This document shows, piece by piece, positions 44,923 to 54,873 of a stretch of 64,000 nucleotides of DNA. Positions within the stretch are counted from its first letter, which is position 1. Each line of letters begins with the position of its first letter. Position numbers and translations under genes: made by a program. The notes under the pieces are model-generated. The model saw only the letters and a program-made list of their open reading frames with translations. It ran no database searches and had not been told where the DNA came from. The stretch comes from SIG603 sp963621245 (GTDB lineage Bacteria > Bacillota > Clostridia > Oscillospirales > Acutalibacteraceae), in contig CAVFCW010000011.1 in NCBI GenBank assembly GCA_963621245.1, positions 1-64,000 of the forward strand. Direction: 5' to 3'.

Positions 44923-45828
44923 ATGAAAGGTTTTTTCAGAGGTAATGCTTTTAAAACGATGCTGACGTTGGTTGTTATTCTCGGAGCATTTACCATTCTT
45001 TCAATTACCACCGGAGACAGTACGATCTCAGGTTTCTTTCAGGGATTTTTAAGCCCCATGCAAGAGACAGCCAACAGCGTTCTCGGAAAAGATTCCGACA
45101 ACCTCGGCTTGTCCGATATGACAAGATCCGAACTTGAATCGTACGCCGCCACTCTTGCGGACGAAAACGCTCAGCTAAGACAAAATTTAGCTGATTACTA
45201 CGATGTTAAGCAGAAAAACGAACAGTACGCCGACGCTATCGGCATTGTCAACAGCGATTCCAACATAAGCCTTTTGGCGGCTTCGGTTATTTCTCGTGAT
45301 CCGACCGATGTTTACATGGGATTCGGTCTTGACGTCGGTTCACTCGACGGCGTTTCGCTAAATGACGCTGTTATCACAAGCCAGGGAATAGTCGGAATTG
45401 TAAGCGAGGTTTATTCCTCTTCGTGCAGAGTTGAAACCATTTACAGTGAAAACCTCGAGGTAGGCGCTGTTTGCGAGGAGTTCAGCGAAAACGGAGTTAT
45501 CGGCTCGGATTCCGCAAGTGCGAATGCGGGTATGGTTTATCTAAAATACCTTGACAACAGCACTAAAATCACTCAGGGCTCGATTATCACAACATCCGGT
45601 TCGGGCGGACTTTTCCCCAAGGGACTTGTTGTGGGTACAGTTCAGTATCTCGATCCGTCAAGCACCGATGTCACGCTCAATGCCGTTTTGAAGCCGTCGG
45701 CGGACATTAAAAATATAACCGACTGCTTTGTTATCACAAGCTTTGACGGTATGGGAGACACCGAAAGCGTGAGTGCTTCGGAGTCGGCAAATTCCGATGA
45801 CGGAGATGTCGGAGGCACGGCAAATTGA
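44923..45828 (+). CDS. mreC: Rod-shape determining protein MreC
   Basis: 301 residues. One N-terminal membrane helix (~11-30), a coiled coil (ELESYAATLADENAQLRQNL) and two beta domains with GFGLDVGSLDGVSLNDAVI and GIVGIVSEV. Acidic, Ser-rich tail. Links MreB to periplasmic-side PBPs. Its stop overlaps the mreD start as TTGA. Confidence 0.93.
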   Translation: MKGFFRGNAFKTMLTLVVILGAFTILSITTGDSTISGFFQGFLSPMQETANSVLGKDSDNLGLSDMTRSELESYAATLADENAQLRQNLADYYDVKQKNEQYADAIGIVNSDSNISLLAASVISRDPTDVYMGFGLDVGSLDGVSLNDAVITSQGIVGIVSEVYSSSCRVETIYSENLEVGAVCEEFSENGVIGSDSASANAGMVYLKYLDNSTKITQGSIITTSGSGGLFPKGLVVGTVQYLDPSSTDVTLNAVLKPSADIKNITDCFVITSFDGMGDTESVSASESANSDDGDVGGTAN

Positions 45829-46358
45829 AATTTTACCTATCGGATACAAATAAAATCGTGCGCATGTTTGCGTACTTTATAGAGATATTTGTATTGACAA
45901 TACTTCAGAACGTGCCGGGTTTTACCATGCCGATATTCAGCTGTACGCCGATACTCAGCATTGCGGCGGCACTTAGCATAGCTCTTATTGAAACAGAAAT
46001 GCCGACCATGGAAATTGCCCTTGTGGCGGGCTTGCTTATAGACGTCACAACAGCCACTCCGTTCGGCTCGTTCGCTATGTTTTTTATTGTTATCTCGGCA
46101 CTTACAAGTGCGTTCATTCAGGGGAAAAGACGTAAGGATTCATTCTGGTTGATTTTAACCTCAGTGATTTCGACGGCGTTGACATTCTTAGCTCTTTGGT
46201 TCATTTTGTCGGTGGCAAAGGGCAGTTCTGACAGCATTTTGCAGCTTAAGCAAAAATTTATTCCTACGGGAATTTACACGCTGTTTGTCATACCGTTCAC
46301 TTATACTTTAAACAGCATTATTCACAGGTTCCTTAAAAACAGGGACGATGCAAATTGA
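45825..46358 (+). CDS. mreD: Rod-shape determining protein MreD
   Basis: 177 residues, almost wholly hydrophobic with about five membrane segments. TTG start overlapping the mreC stop codon, with GGAGG at 45811-45815 (9 nt upstream). Sequence of MreD is poorly conserved; position between mreC and the PBP2 gene is the main evidence, along with PTMEIALVAGLLIDVTTATP. Confidence 0.88.
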   Translation: MKFYLSDTNKIVRMFAYFIEIFVLTILQNVPGFTMPIFSCTPILSIAAALSIALIETEMPTMEIALVAGLLIDVTTATPFGSFAMFFIVISALTSAFIQGKRRKDSFWLILTSVISTALTFLALWFILSVAKGSSDSILQLKQKFIPTGIYTLFVIPFTYTLNSIIHRFLKNRDDAN

Positions 46359-46373
46359 TTGGGAAAATTCTTA

Positions 46374-48527
46374 ATGAAAAACAGTATTAAAATCACCCGA
46401 ACCTTAGTCTGCCTCTTTTTTGTAGCGCTTGTTTTCTTCATTTACTGTTTGCGTCTGCTTCAGTGGCAGGTTTTGGACGGCAGTAAGTACAGCGAGGAAG
46501 CAAAGTCCAATTCGAATTACAACATAAGCCTTCAAGCCGCACGAGGACAGATTTACGATTCGGAAGGTAATGTTCTTGTGGGCAACAAGACGGTTTATAA
46601 TGTAGTTATGAACGCTATAACCATGGCTGACGACAGAAATGAAGCCATTGCTAAGGTTCTTGAGTATCTGCAAGCCGACGGTGTTGAATGGGTGGATAAA
46701 CTGCCTATTAAAATCAACGGCGCCGGTCAATATGAATTTGCGACAAACCGTGATTCCGAAATAGCTTATCTCAAAAGCAGCGATATGCTCAATACTCAGG
46801 ACTATGCCACGGCTGACGAGTGCATGACTCTTCTCATAAGCAAATATGACCTTGAAGATTACTCACAGACTGACGCAAGAAATATCGCTTCCGTGAGATA
46901 TTATATGACTAAGACGAGATTCTCGAGAAGTACGCCGTACGTCATAGCTACGGATGTCCCTATGGCGACTGTTCAGAAAATAAGCGAAAATTCGAGAGAA
47001 ATGCCCGGAATAGAAATTCAGGTCGGAACATCGAGATATTACAGTGACGGTACTCTTGCGCCGCATCTTCTCGGAACTCTCGGATCAATCACTTCGGAGC
47101 AGTATTCCGCTTATGATGAAGAGGGAAAAACATATTCGTCCGATAATGTCTCGGGATATACGCTCAGCGATACAGTCGGTCAGAGCGGAATTGAATCCGC
47201 ATTTGAGGAGACTTTAAGAGGTCAGAACGGCGTTAAAACCGTCGAAGTTGACTCAAACGATAATGTTACCGGCGAGAGTGTGACAACACAGCCCACGGCT
47301 GGTAATTCGGTTTACACTACAATCGACAGCAAGCTTCAAAAAGTTGCCAATGAGTCTCTTGCTGAGAACGTCAAAAATGCTAATGCCGAGACAGGCGACT
47401 GCACGGCAGGCGGCGTTGTTGTTCTCGACGTTAAGACATTCGGCGTGCTTGCCGCTTCGACTTACCCGACGTTTGATTTGACTCAGTACACGACTGACGA
47501 TGATTATTATTATGATCTCATGAAGGACGAGAGTCTTCCGCTTTTCAACAGAGCGTTTGACGGTGCGTTCACTCCGGGATCTGTTTTCAAACCGCTTGTT
47601 GCTATTGCGGCGCTTGAAGAAAAGACAATAACCACGGGATTTACCTACTATTGTCCCGGTTATTATGACTATTATCAGGATGGCAATCCGCCTACCTGTT
47701 ATAACTCAACAGCTCACGGAACAGTTGATGTTTATTCGGCACTTGCAAACTCTTGTAACGTTTTCTTCTTTGAAGTCAGCCGACTTCTTGGAATAGGCAC
47801 CATGAACGTTTATGCAAATGCATTCGGCCTTGGCGTGAAGACGGGCATTGAGGTTGGCGAGACCTCGGGCATTATGTCAAACCCTCAGGAGTATGTTGAA
47901 AACCACGGAACAGGCTGGGTTGACGGTTTGACCATACAATCCGGTATCGGTCAGTCCGACTCGATGTTCTCACCTTTACAGCTTGCAACTTACACCGCTA
48001 CAATAGCAAACAATGGCGTCAGACTTAAAACTCACCTTTACTCTAAGACAGTCGACTATGACGGAAACAGAGTGCTTGACGAGTATGAGCCACAAGTTGT
48101 TAACGATACGGAGATTTCAAAGAAAACTCTCAAGACCGTTCAGGAAGGTATGAGAGATGTTGCGACTTACGGTACTGCCGCCGGAGCATTTTCCGATTAC
48201 GGAATTGCGATAGCTTGTAAAACAGGTACGGCAGAAAATCCGGGACACAACGATAACACGGTTTTTATAGCTTATGCGCCGTATGATAATCCAGAAATTG
48301 CCGTTGCTGTTGTTCTTGAATACGGAAAGAACGGCGATTACTCAAAGGCAGTCGCAAAGGATATTTTTGACGCATATTTCTACGGAACAGAAGAAGAGAA
48401 CGAGGAAAACTCCGAAACTTCAGAGTCTTCCTCTGAGACAAGCGGTGAAACATCATCGGAAACAAGCGAAGAGGCTTCCAAGGTCGAGAGTGCAAAGCGC
48501 GGAGACGATATTCCTGATGCAAATTAA
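46374..48527 (+). CDS. mrdA: Penicillin-binding protein 2 (MrdA-type transpeptidase)
   Basis: About 717 residues. Membrane anchor at ~8-28, dimerization region from RGQIYDSEGNVLVGN, transpeptidase with GSVFKPL (SxxK serine), SNC-type NSCNVFF and KTGTAENPG (KTG). Disordered Glu/Ser/Thr tail of ~40 residues. Cross-links peptidoglycan during elongation. The start is ambiguous: TTG 46359 abuts the mreD stop, while ATG 46374 has GGGAAA 8 nt upstream and is preferred. Confidence 0.94.
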   Translation: MKNSIKITRTLVCLFFVALVFFIYCLRLLQWQVLDGSKYSEEAKSNSNYNISLQAARGQIYDSEGNVLVGNKTVYNVVMNAITMADDRNEAIAKVLEYLQADGVEWVDKLPIKINGAGQYEFATNRDSEIAYLKSSDMLNTQDYATADECMTLLISKYDLEDYSQTDARNIASVRYYMTKTRFSRSTPYVIATDVPMATVQKISENSREMPGIEIQVGTSRYYSDGTLAPHLLGTLGSITSEQYSAYDEEGKTYSSDNVSGYTLSDTVGQSGIESAFEETLRGQNGVKTVEVDSNDNVTGESVTTQPTAGNSVYTTIDSKLQKVANESLAENVKNANAETGDCTAGGVVVLDVKTFGVLAASTYPTFDLTQYTTDDDYYYDLMKDESLPLFNRAFDGAFTPGSVFKPLVAIAALEEKTITTGFTYYCPGYYDYYQDGNPPTCYNSTAHGTVDVYSALANSCNVFFFEVSRLLGIGTMNVYANAFGLGVKTGIEVGETSGIMSNPQEYVENHGTGWVDGLTIQSGIGQSDSMFSPLQLATYTATIANNGVRLKTHLYSKTVDYDGNRVLDEYEPQVVNDTEISKKTLKTVQEGMRDVATYGTAAGAFSDYGIAIACKTGTAENPGHNDNTVFIAYAPYDNPEIAVAVVLEYGKNGDYSKAVAKDIFDAYFYGTEEENEENSETSESSSETSGETSSETSEEASKVESAKRGDDIPDAN

Positions 48528-48621
48528 AAGTCGATAATAAATATTTAATTGTTATTTTCAATAAAATATAGCAATTTAAATTGACTTTTTTAACGAATCT
48601 TATCGTTTTGATAATTATTTT

Positions 48622-48650
48622 TTGACTATTAAGAAATATTATGGTATAAT
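48622..48650 (+). promoter_or_regulatory. Promoter of the MinD-like gene
   Basis: TTGACT (48622-48627), 17 bp, TATAAT (48645-48650) with an extended TGG just before the -10. Confidence 0.75.
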
Positions 48651-48667
48651 CTTGAAAGGATAAAGTT

Positions 48668-49402
48668 ATGGGCTCAGTTACAGTGATCACATCGGGCAAG
48701 GGCGGAGTCGGCAAATCGACGGTAGCAGTCGGTTTGGCGAGAGCCTTGGCCGAGAGGGGACGGAAGGTTCTTTTGATCGATTGCGATTCCGGATTAAGGT
48801 CGCTTGATCGCTTAACGGGGACGGACAAAGAGCTCGTATACGATGTTTCCGATGTTTTGTCGGGAAGGTGTGCACCTATAAAGGCGATTTACAAATGTGA
48901 AGTAAACGAAAACCTTTATATGATGCCTGCCGCAGCCGATGCGGATTTTGTCTTGAGCGAGAACGGTTTTTCAAAGCTTGTGTCACTTGTACGCAAGTAT
49001 TTTGACGCTGTTTTTCTTGACAGTCCCGCAGGAGTGGGACGAGGCTTTCGCTCTGCGTGCCTTTGTGCCGATAAAGCGTTGGTCGTTTGTAATGCGGATC
49101 CCGTATGCCTTAGAAGTACAGCGAAGGTAAATTCCTTGCTGTGCGGTATGGGAGTTGCAAAACAAAGATTGATAATAAACAGGTTTAACAAAAGTGCTTT
49201 TTGCGCACTTCACGGGTTTGATGACCTCGACAGCGTGATTGATGAAGCTCGAATTAGACTGATTGGCGTCATTCCCGAGGATTATGATTTTGTTAATTCC
49301 CTGATTAACAATATCCGCAAGGATAAAACGGACGGCTTTAGGGCGTGTTCCAGAATTGCCGGAAGGCTTGAGGGTATTGATGTTCCATTGATTATAGGAT
49401 AG
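48668..49402 (+). CDS. MinD/ParA-family ATPase, orphan
   Basis: 244 residues. Deviant Walker A GKGGVGKSTVAVGLA with the signature Lys, DCDSGLRSLDRLTG in place of the MinD DxDxGLRNLD, and DSPAGVGRGF (Walker B). It is closest to MinD, but no minC or minE is adjacent and the C-terminus ends at GIDVPLIIG without the amphipathic membrane-targeting helix usual in MinD. May position a wall or division complex; function uncertain. Confidence 0.85.
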   Translation: MGSVTVITSGKGGVGKSTVAVGLARALAERGRKVLLIDCDSGLRSLDRLTGTDKELVYDVSDVLSGRCAPIKAIYKCEVNENLYMMPAAADADFVLSENGFSKLVSLVRKYFDAVFLDSPAGVGRGFRSACLCADKALVVCNADPVCLRSTAKVNSLLCGMGVAKQRLIINRFNKSAFCALHGFDDLDSVIDEARIRLIGVIPEDYDFVNSLINNIRKDKTDGFRACSRIAGRLEGIDVPLIIG

Positions 49403-49420
49403 TAAAGTGAGGTTGAAATT

Positions 49421-49819
49421 ATGAATATTGCATTAATCGCACATGATGCGAAGAAAGAGCTGATGGTTCAGTTCTGTATTGCTTATTGCGGAATATTGAG
49501 CAAGCATAATCTTTGTGCCTCGGGTACCACGGGAAAGATTGTTTCCGAGGCTACGGGTCTCGAGATAACCAAGTTTCTCAGCGGATCTCAGGGTGGCGCT
49601 CAGCAGATAGCCGCCAGAATCGGCTACAATGAGATTGATCTTCTGCTGTTTTTTAGAGATCCCCTTAACCCCAAACCGCATGAGCCGGACGATATGAATC
49701 TCCTAAGACTTTGCGATATGCACCATATCCCTGTTGCTACGAATATAGCTACTGCCGAGGTGCTAATCAGAGGTCTTGAAAGAGGCGATCTCGATTGGCG
49801 TGAGATTGCAAGAAATTAA
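49421..49819 (+). CDS. mgsA: Methylglyoxal synthase
   Basis: 132 residues. IALIAHDAKKELM at the start, CASGTTGKIV phosphate-binding loop, GGAQQIAARI and LLFFRDPLNPKPHEPD with the catalytic Asp. Converts dihydroxyacetone phosphate to methylglyoxal, relieving sugar-phosphate build-up. Ends at a terminator. Confidence 0.97.
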   Translation: MNIALIAHDAKKELMVQFCIAYCGILSKHNLCASGTTGKIVSEATGLEITKFLSGSQGGAQQIAARIGYNEIDLLLFFRDPLNPKPHEPDDMNLLRLCDMHHIPVATNIATAEVLIRGLERGDLDWREIARN

Positions 49820-49826
49820 AATTCAT

Positions 49827-49851
49827 TCCCTTCCTTCGGGAGGGGATTTTT
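49827..49851 (+). terminator. Terminator after mgsA
   Basis: tcccttcc-ttcg-ggagggga stem (UUCG tetraloop, one G-U) followed by TTTTTG. Confidence 0.85.
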
Positions 49852-49860
49852 GTTTTGTAC

Positions 49861-49889
49861 TTGTTATTTGTATCGATAGATGTTATAAT
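49861..49889 (+). promoter_or_regulatory. Promoter of uppP
   Basis: TTGTTA (49861-49866), 17 bp, TATAAT (49884-49889) with extended TGt before the -10. Confidence 0.65.
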
Positions 49890-49947
49890 TTCGCTGTGTG
49901 TTCTAAAATACACACTCTACATTCGAAATTTAACAAGGAGATTAGAA

Positions 49948-50886
49948 ATGACTTTATTACAAGCAATTATTCAGGGTATTGTACAGGGTCTAACCGAATT
50001 TTTACCCGTTTCCAGCAGCGGCCATCTTGCCGTAACACAACATGTTCTCGGAGTCAGCCTTGACAGTATCTTTTTTGATATTCTGCTTCATCTCGGTACG
50101 CTTATTGCGGTGTGTTTCGTCTACTATAAGCTTATCGGCAGACTTATAGCCGAATTTTTCAGATCGATAGGCGATATATTCCGTGGAAAATTCTCCTTTA
50201 AGAATATGTCTGAAGACAGAAGACTTCTCGTCATGCTCGTGGTCGGTTTGATTCCGCTTTTCCTTTTGTTCATTCCGATTCCCGGAACCGATATGAAGGT
50301 AAAAGACCTCTCCGATATGTGGGCAACGGACAGCAACATTCTTGTTGAGGGAATTGCCTTTATTGTGACAAGCTGCCTTCTATTCATGGCAATTGTTCTC
50401 GGCGGAAAGAGCGGCGGAAGAAAAAGAGGCGGTGCTCATTTCTCAGATGATAGAAACAGAAAAGAAATCCGTTTGGGCGATGCTGTGACAATCGGATTTA
50501 CTCAGCTCGTTGCCGCACTGCTTCCGGGACTTTCAAGATCCGGTTCTACTATGTCTGCAGGAATGATGAGAGGCGTAAACAAGCAAACTGCGCTTGATTA
50601 TTCCTTTGTTCTCGGCATCCCCACAATTTTGGCTGCGGCTGTATTTTCGGTAAAGGATATTTCTTCTGCCGATGTTGCGGCTTTGTCGGTCGGTGTTATC
50701 GTGGCAGGCCTTGTTTCGTCTGCTGTGTTCGGATTTTTGGCAATTAAGCTTTTCAAGTGGCTTGTTGCGTCCGATAAATTGATTATATTTGCTGTTTATA
50801 CGCTTATTCTTGGCGTGGCTTGCATCGTCGTAAGTGTAATTGAGTTCAAGAGCGGAGTTAACATTTTCACAAAGCTTCCGCTTTAA
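49948..50886 (+). CDS. uppP: Undecaprenyl-diphosphatase (BacA type)
   Basis: 312 residues. IQGIVQGLTEFLPVSSSGHL and LLPGLSRSGSTMSAG are the two catalytic signatures of UppP/BacA. Multipass membrane enzyme that recycles undecaprenyl-PP to undecaprenyl-P, the carrier for peptidoglycan and for the exported glycan of the first operon. ATG 49948 with AAGGAG at 49935-49940 is the clear start. Confidence 0.96.
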   Translation: MTLLQAIIQGIVQGLTEFLPVSSSGHLAVTQHVLGVSLDSIFFDILLHLGTLIAVCFVYYKLIGRLIAEFFRSIGDIFRGKFSFKNMSEDRRLLVMLVVGLIPLFLLFIPIPGTDMKVKDLSDMWATDSNILVEGIAFIVTSCLLFMAIVLGGKSGGRKRGGAHFSDDRNRKEIRLGDAVTIGFTQLVAALLPGLSRSGSTMSAGMMRGVNKQTALDYSFVLGIPTILAAAVFSVKDISSADVAALSVGVIVAGLVSSAVFGFLAIKLFKWLVASDKLIIFAVYTLILGVACIVVSVIEFKSGVNIFTKLPL

Positions 50887-50901
50887 TCGGGAGGAAAGAT
50901 T

Positions 50902-53900
50902 TTGGCAACTAAAAAAACAACGCCAAAGAAAAACACAAAAAGCACAAGTAAAAAAACTACCAACAAAAGAAGCAGTACTTCATCTCGGAGTACTGCTTCA
51001 AAGAATACTAAGAGAAATTCAAGATCGGTTGAAGAAATCCGTCGCAACAATCAGATAAAAGCCGTAATTTTACTTGCAGTCGCGATAATCCTTGCCGCTC
51101 TTGTGGTTTATCCGGGTGAGAACATTTGGAATTCCGTCCACGATTTTCTCATGGGTACTTTCGGCGGCTGGGCAATCTTCTGGCCCGTACTGCTCGGCTA
51201 TTCGGCAGTAACAATGGCACTTGAGAAATTTCAGGGCGAAAAAGGCGGTTTTAGAAAGAAAATCATTATGTGTTCCGCATTGATATTCATAATCTGTACG
51301 ACTGTTTTCATCTATTCCGATATACCTTTCCCAAGCGGAACAGGCTATTTTGGAAAGCTTGGTTTTCTCTTTAATCACGGAGTAAGTAACGGCGGAGCGG
51401 CTCTTTGCGGAGGCTTGTTCGGTATTCCGATTCTTATGGCTTGCGGCTCGGTCGGTGCAAAAATTTTAATTACCGTTATTCTTGCCGTTTCGGTTATGAT
51501 TCTCTTTAAGATAACTATTTCGGGAATTGCCGATGCTTTGCAGAAAGGCGCACGTGCCGCCAAAAAGACTGCCGTAACCGCAAGGGACAGACAGAGGGAG
51601 CGTGCGGAAATAAGGCGAGAGGAAAGACAAATTCTTATTGACAATCCTCCCGAGCGACACAAAGAGGAAATTAAGGAAGAAAAGGACGATTATGTCAGCG
51701 GTCTTTCGTTTGATCATCCCGTTTTCTCCGAGCCTATCAAGAAAATTGAAAAAACTAAAGGCGATGTATCAACCGATACAAGTATGATTGATATTTTTCC
51801 CGAACCGACAAAATCTAAAAGTAAATCGAGAAATGAAGATACATTCAGCTTTTTTGATACGGACGATGAGGATAAGTCGGCGGAATCGAATGAGGAGTCT
51901 TTTGATTTTAGCTTTAGCGATGATGCTTTGAGCAAAGTTCCGCAGTCGCCGACTGATGAGGAAATTCCGACAAGCTTCACGCCCGATCCGATTATAATCA
52001 ACAGGGAAACGGGGGAGGTTATCGAAGATAAGAACGATTCGGACGCTGTAATTTACAATCCGACAGCCGAAATCGAAGACGAATCCAGCGAAACTTCTGC
52101 CGAAGTCGGCGAAGTTAAAGAGCCGGAGAAAGAAAAAATCTCTGCCGAGGAATTGCCAACCGAAAATGAAGACAATAATTTTACGGATGTCTATTCTTAC
52201 AGCAGAGAAGAGCCGAAAGAGACTTCAAATGTTACGGTTTCAAAAGAAGAATTGCCTCAGAGAGAAGAGAGACAGGAAAGCGCAGTAGTTACGCCGATTG
52301 ACCTCTCTGATGAATCTCTAGATAACGCTAAGCAAGCCGCTGAGGAGTACATGGAAAAGCGTGAGGAGGCAGAAAAAGCCGAGATTGCTAATAAAGCTGA
52401 AATGTCGCTTTACGATCAGCACAAGGACGATGAGAAAACTTACATTTTCCCACCCGTAACTCTTCTTAAAGAGACCGAAAAGGTAGACGCTTCGGTTGAA
52501 ACCGAGGAGCTTCAGACGAACGGAAAGGTGCTTATAGATACTCTTGCAAGCTTTGGCGTTAAGGCTCAGATTGTCGATATCGCACGTGGCCCGTCCGTAA
52601 CACGATATGAGATTAAGCCTGCGGCAGGCGTGAAAATAAGCAAGATAACGGGTCTTGCGGATGATCTTGCCCTTAACCTTGCGGCGGCGGGAATTAGAAT
52701 AGAAGCACCTATTCCCGGAAAGGCGGCAGTCGGTATAGAAGTTCCGAACCAGAACAAAGCTACAGTCGGCATGAAGGAGCTTATAGAATCCAATAAATTC
52801 ATTATGAATAAAGCGCCGCTTACCGTTGCTCTCGGAAAGGACATTGCGGGTGAGGTCGTTATTACGGATCTTGCAAAAATGCCTCATTTGCTTATTGCCG
52901 GTACTACGGGTTCAGGTAAATCTGTTTGCATAAACTCGCTTATTATAAGCCTTGTGTATAAGTCAAGTCCGGATGACGTTCGTTTTCTTATGGTTGACCC
53001 TAAGGTTGTTGAGCTTGGCGTTTATAACGGAATTCCGCATTTGTTGGTACCTGTTGTCACAGATCCGAGAAAGGCGGCAGGCGCACTTAACTGGGCTGTA
53101 ACAGAGATGCTCAACCGATACAAAACCTTTGCGGAGTTCAATGTGCGTGATATTAAAGGCTACAACGAACTTGCAAAGATGAACAACTACGAGGACGATT
53201 TCGGCCAGCCGATGCTCAAGATGCCGCACATCGTTATTATCATCGATGAGCTTGCCGACCTCATGATGGCGGCTCCCAATGAGGTTGAGGATTCCATTTG
53301 CCGTTTGGCGCAGATGGCGCGTGCTGCCGGAATGCACTTGGTTGTAGCTACTCAGAGACCGACCGTTGATGTTGTTACGGGACTTATCAAAGCGAACATT
53401 CCAAGCCGAATTGCATTTGCTGTTTCTTCGGCTATCGATTCAAGAACGATTCTCGATACTCAGGGCGCAGAAAAGCTTCTCGGCCGAGGAGACATGTTGT
53501 TCTCTCCTGTAGGTTCTCAAAAGCCTACACGAGTTCAGGGTTGTTTTGTTTCGGACGGTGAAATCGAAAAGGTTGTTGACTTTATTAAGCACGGCAGAAA
53601 AATCACATATGACGATGAGATTGCCGAGGCTATCGAACAGAATGCCGTGGCTTCTGCCGAAAAACAGCAGAAGGGTAATTCTTCCGAAGAGTCTTCGTCT
53701 GACGGCGGTGACGCTCTTCTTGAGGAGGCACTTAAAATCTGCGTTGAAGCGGGTCAGGCATCGACCTCGCTTTTACAACGTAAGCTGAGAATCGGTTATG
53801 CGAGAGCGGGCCGTTATATTGACGAGCTTGAACAGCTTGGATATGTCGGGCCGTATCAGGGTTCAAAGCCGAGACAGGTTTTACTTACTAAGGCTCAGTG

Positions 53901-53985
53901 GCTCGAGAGAAACATGCAGAAAGACGGTGCGGCTGAAGTTCCGTCAGTCGCCGAAGATACCGTGAACAATGGCGAAACTGATTAA
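50902..53985 (+). CDS. FtsK/SpoIIIE DNA translocase
   Basis: 1027 residues. Lys-rich N-terminal tail, four membrane helices between ~50 and 200, a long acidic disordered linker (~220-500), then alpha/beta/gamma motor domains: Walker A LIAGTTGSGKSVC near 668, Walker B VIIIDELADLMM near 777, and a C-terminal gamma winged helix (ASTSLLQRKLRIGYARAGRYIDEL). Pumps chromosomal DNA through a septum. TTG start with GGGAGG 7 nt upstream. FtsK versus SpoIIIE assignment is open. Confidence 0.95.
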   Translation: MATKKTTPKKNTKSTSKKTTNKRSSTSSRSTASKNTKRNSRSVEEIRRNNQIKAVILLAVAIILAALVVYPGENIWNSVHDFLMGTFGGWAIFWPVLLGYSAVTMALEKFQGEKGGFRKKIIMCSALIFIICTTVFIYSDIPFPSGTGYFGKLGFLFNHGVSNGGAALCGGLFGIPILMACGSVGAKILITVILAVSVMILFKITISGIADALQKGARAAKKTAVTARDRQRERAEIRREERQILIDNPPERHKEEIKEEKDDYVSGLSFDHPVFSEPIKKIEKTKGDVSTDTSMIDIFPEPTKSKSKSRNEDTFSFFDTDDEDKSAESNEESFDFSFSDDALSKVPQSPTDEEIPTSFTPDPIIINRETGEVIEDKNDSDAVIYNPTAEIEDESSETSAEVGEVKEPEKEKISAEELPTENEDNNFTDVYSYSREEPKETSNVTVSKEELPQREERQESAVVTPIDLSDESLDNAKQAAEEYMEKREEAEKAEIANKAEMSLYDQHKDDEKTYIFPPVTLLKETEKVDASVETEELQTNGKVLIDTLASFGVKAQIVDIARGPSVTRYEIKPAAGVKISKITGLADDLALNLAAAGIRIEAPIPGKAAVGIEVPNQNKATVGMKELIESNKFIMNKAPLTVALGKDIAGEVVITDLAKMPHLLIAGTTGSGKSVCINSLIISLVYKSSPDDVRFLMVDPKVVELGVYNGIPHLLVPVVTDPRKAAGALNWAVTEMLNRYKTFAEFNVRDIKGYNELAKMNNYEDDFGQPMLKMPHIVIIIDELADLMMAAPNEVEDSICRLAQMARAAGMHLVVATQRPTVDVVTGLIKANIPSRIAFAVSSAIDSRTILDTQGAEKLLGRGDMLFSPVGSQKPTRVQGCFVSDGEIEKVVDFIKHGRKITYDDEIAEAIEQNAVASAEKQQKGNSSEESSSDGGDALLEEALKICVEAGQASTSLLQRKLRIGYARAGRYIDELEQLGYVGPYQGSKPRQVLLTKAQWLERNMQKDGAAEVPSVAEDTVNNGETD

Positions 53986-54871
53986 TGTTCTGAGCAAAGT
54001 GCTCAAAATTACGATTGCCGCGTTGTTCGTCTTCCTTGTGTTTTTCGGAGTCGGCAGAAAACTTGAAATAAAACTTTTTAACAAAATAATCGGCGATACC
54101 GATGAAAACAGACGTGTCACGCTCACATTTTACGATGTGAATCAAGCCGATTGTGCGCTGTTGTCTTTTTCGGGCAAGTATGTTCTTGTGGACAGCGGCG
54201 GGTATGTAAGCGGAAAACTGCTCGACAGATATTTTCAAAAGCTCGGAATAGAAAGCTTTGATGCGGTTTTCATAACTCATCCCGATGCCGATCACTACGG
54301 CGGAATGATTTACCTAAAAGATAAATATAAGATAGAACACTTTTATCAGCCCGAAATTGATTTGGGCGAGGTGAGTGACGATTACAGAGATGTTCTCGAT
54401 ACACTCGAAGAAAACGGAACGGAGATTAGTTATCTTGCGAGCGGCGATGAATTTAACATCGAAAGCGTGAGATTTTCCGTTCTCGGCCCTGTTTATTTAT
54501 CGGAAGAAACAAATGATATGTCCCTTGTGATGAGATTAAGATGCGGAAATTTCTCTGCGCTGCTTTGCGGTGATATGTCAGAAAACGAGATTGACGATAT
54601 AATAAACGAGCATGGCGGTAAGCTTAAGTCTGATATAATCAAAATTGCTCACCACGGAAGTGCTACCGGCACAACAAGAGAACTCTTGGACGAGGTTTCG
54701 CCGAAGTATGCGATAATTTCCGTAGGTGAAAACACTTACAATTTGCCAAATTACAAGGTGATGAAGCTTTTGAGTGAATACGATACCGAAGTGTTAACCA
54801 CGAGAGACTGCGGAAACATCACGATTAAATTTGACCAAAACTATGAAATTCAAACCGAAAGGAATAATTAA
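53969..54871 (+). CDS. ComEC-C-terminal-like metallo-beta-lactamase-fold hydrolase
   Basis: 300 residues. One N-terminal membrane helix (~10-30), then a ComEC/Rec2-type MBL domain: FYDVNQADCALL, ITHPDADHYGG (HxxDxDH zinc ligands), LLCGDM and IKIAHHGS. No ComEC channel domain, so this is a stand-alone exported or membrane-anchored hydrolase, perhaps a nuclease or phosphodiesterase. Start overlaps the ftsK end by 17 nt. Confidence 0.85.
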   Translation: MAKLINVLSKVLKITIAALFVFLVFFGVGRKLEIKLFNKIIGDTDENRRVTLTFYDVNQADCALLSFSGKYVLVDSGGYVSGKLLDRYFQKLGIESFDAVFITHPDADHYGGMIYLKDKYKIEHFYQPEIDLGEVSDDYRDVLDTLEENGTEISYLASGDEFNIESVRFSVLGPVYLSEETNDMSLVMRLRCGNFSALLCGDMSENEIDDIINEHGGKLKSDIIKIAHHGSATGTTRELLDEVSPKYAIISVGENTYNLPNYKVMKLLSEYDTEVLTTRDCGNITIKFDQNYEIQTERNN

Positions 54872-54873
54872 AT

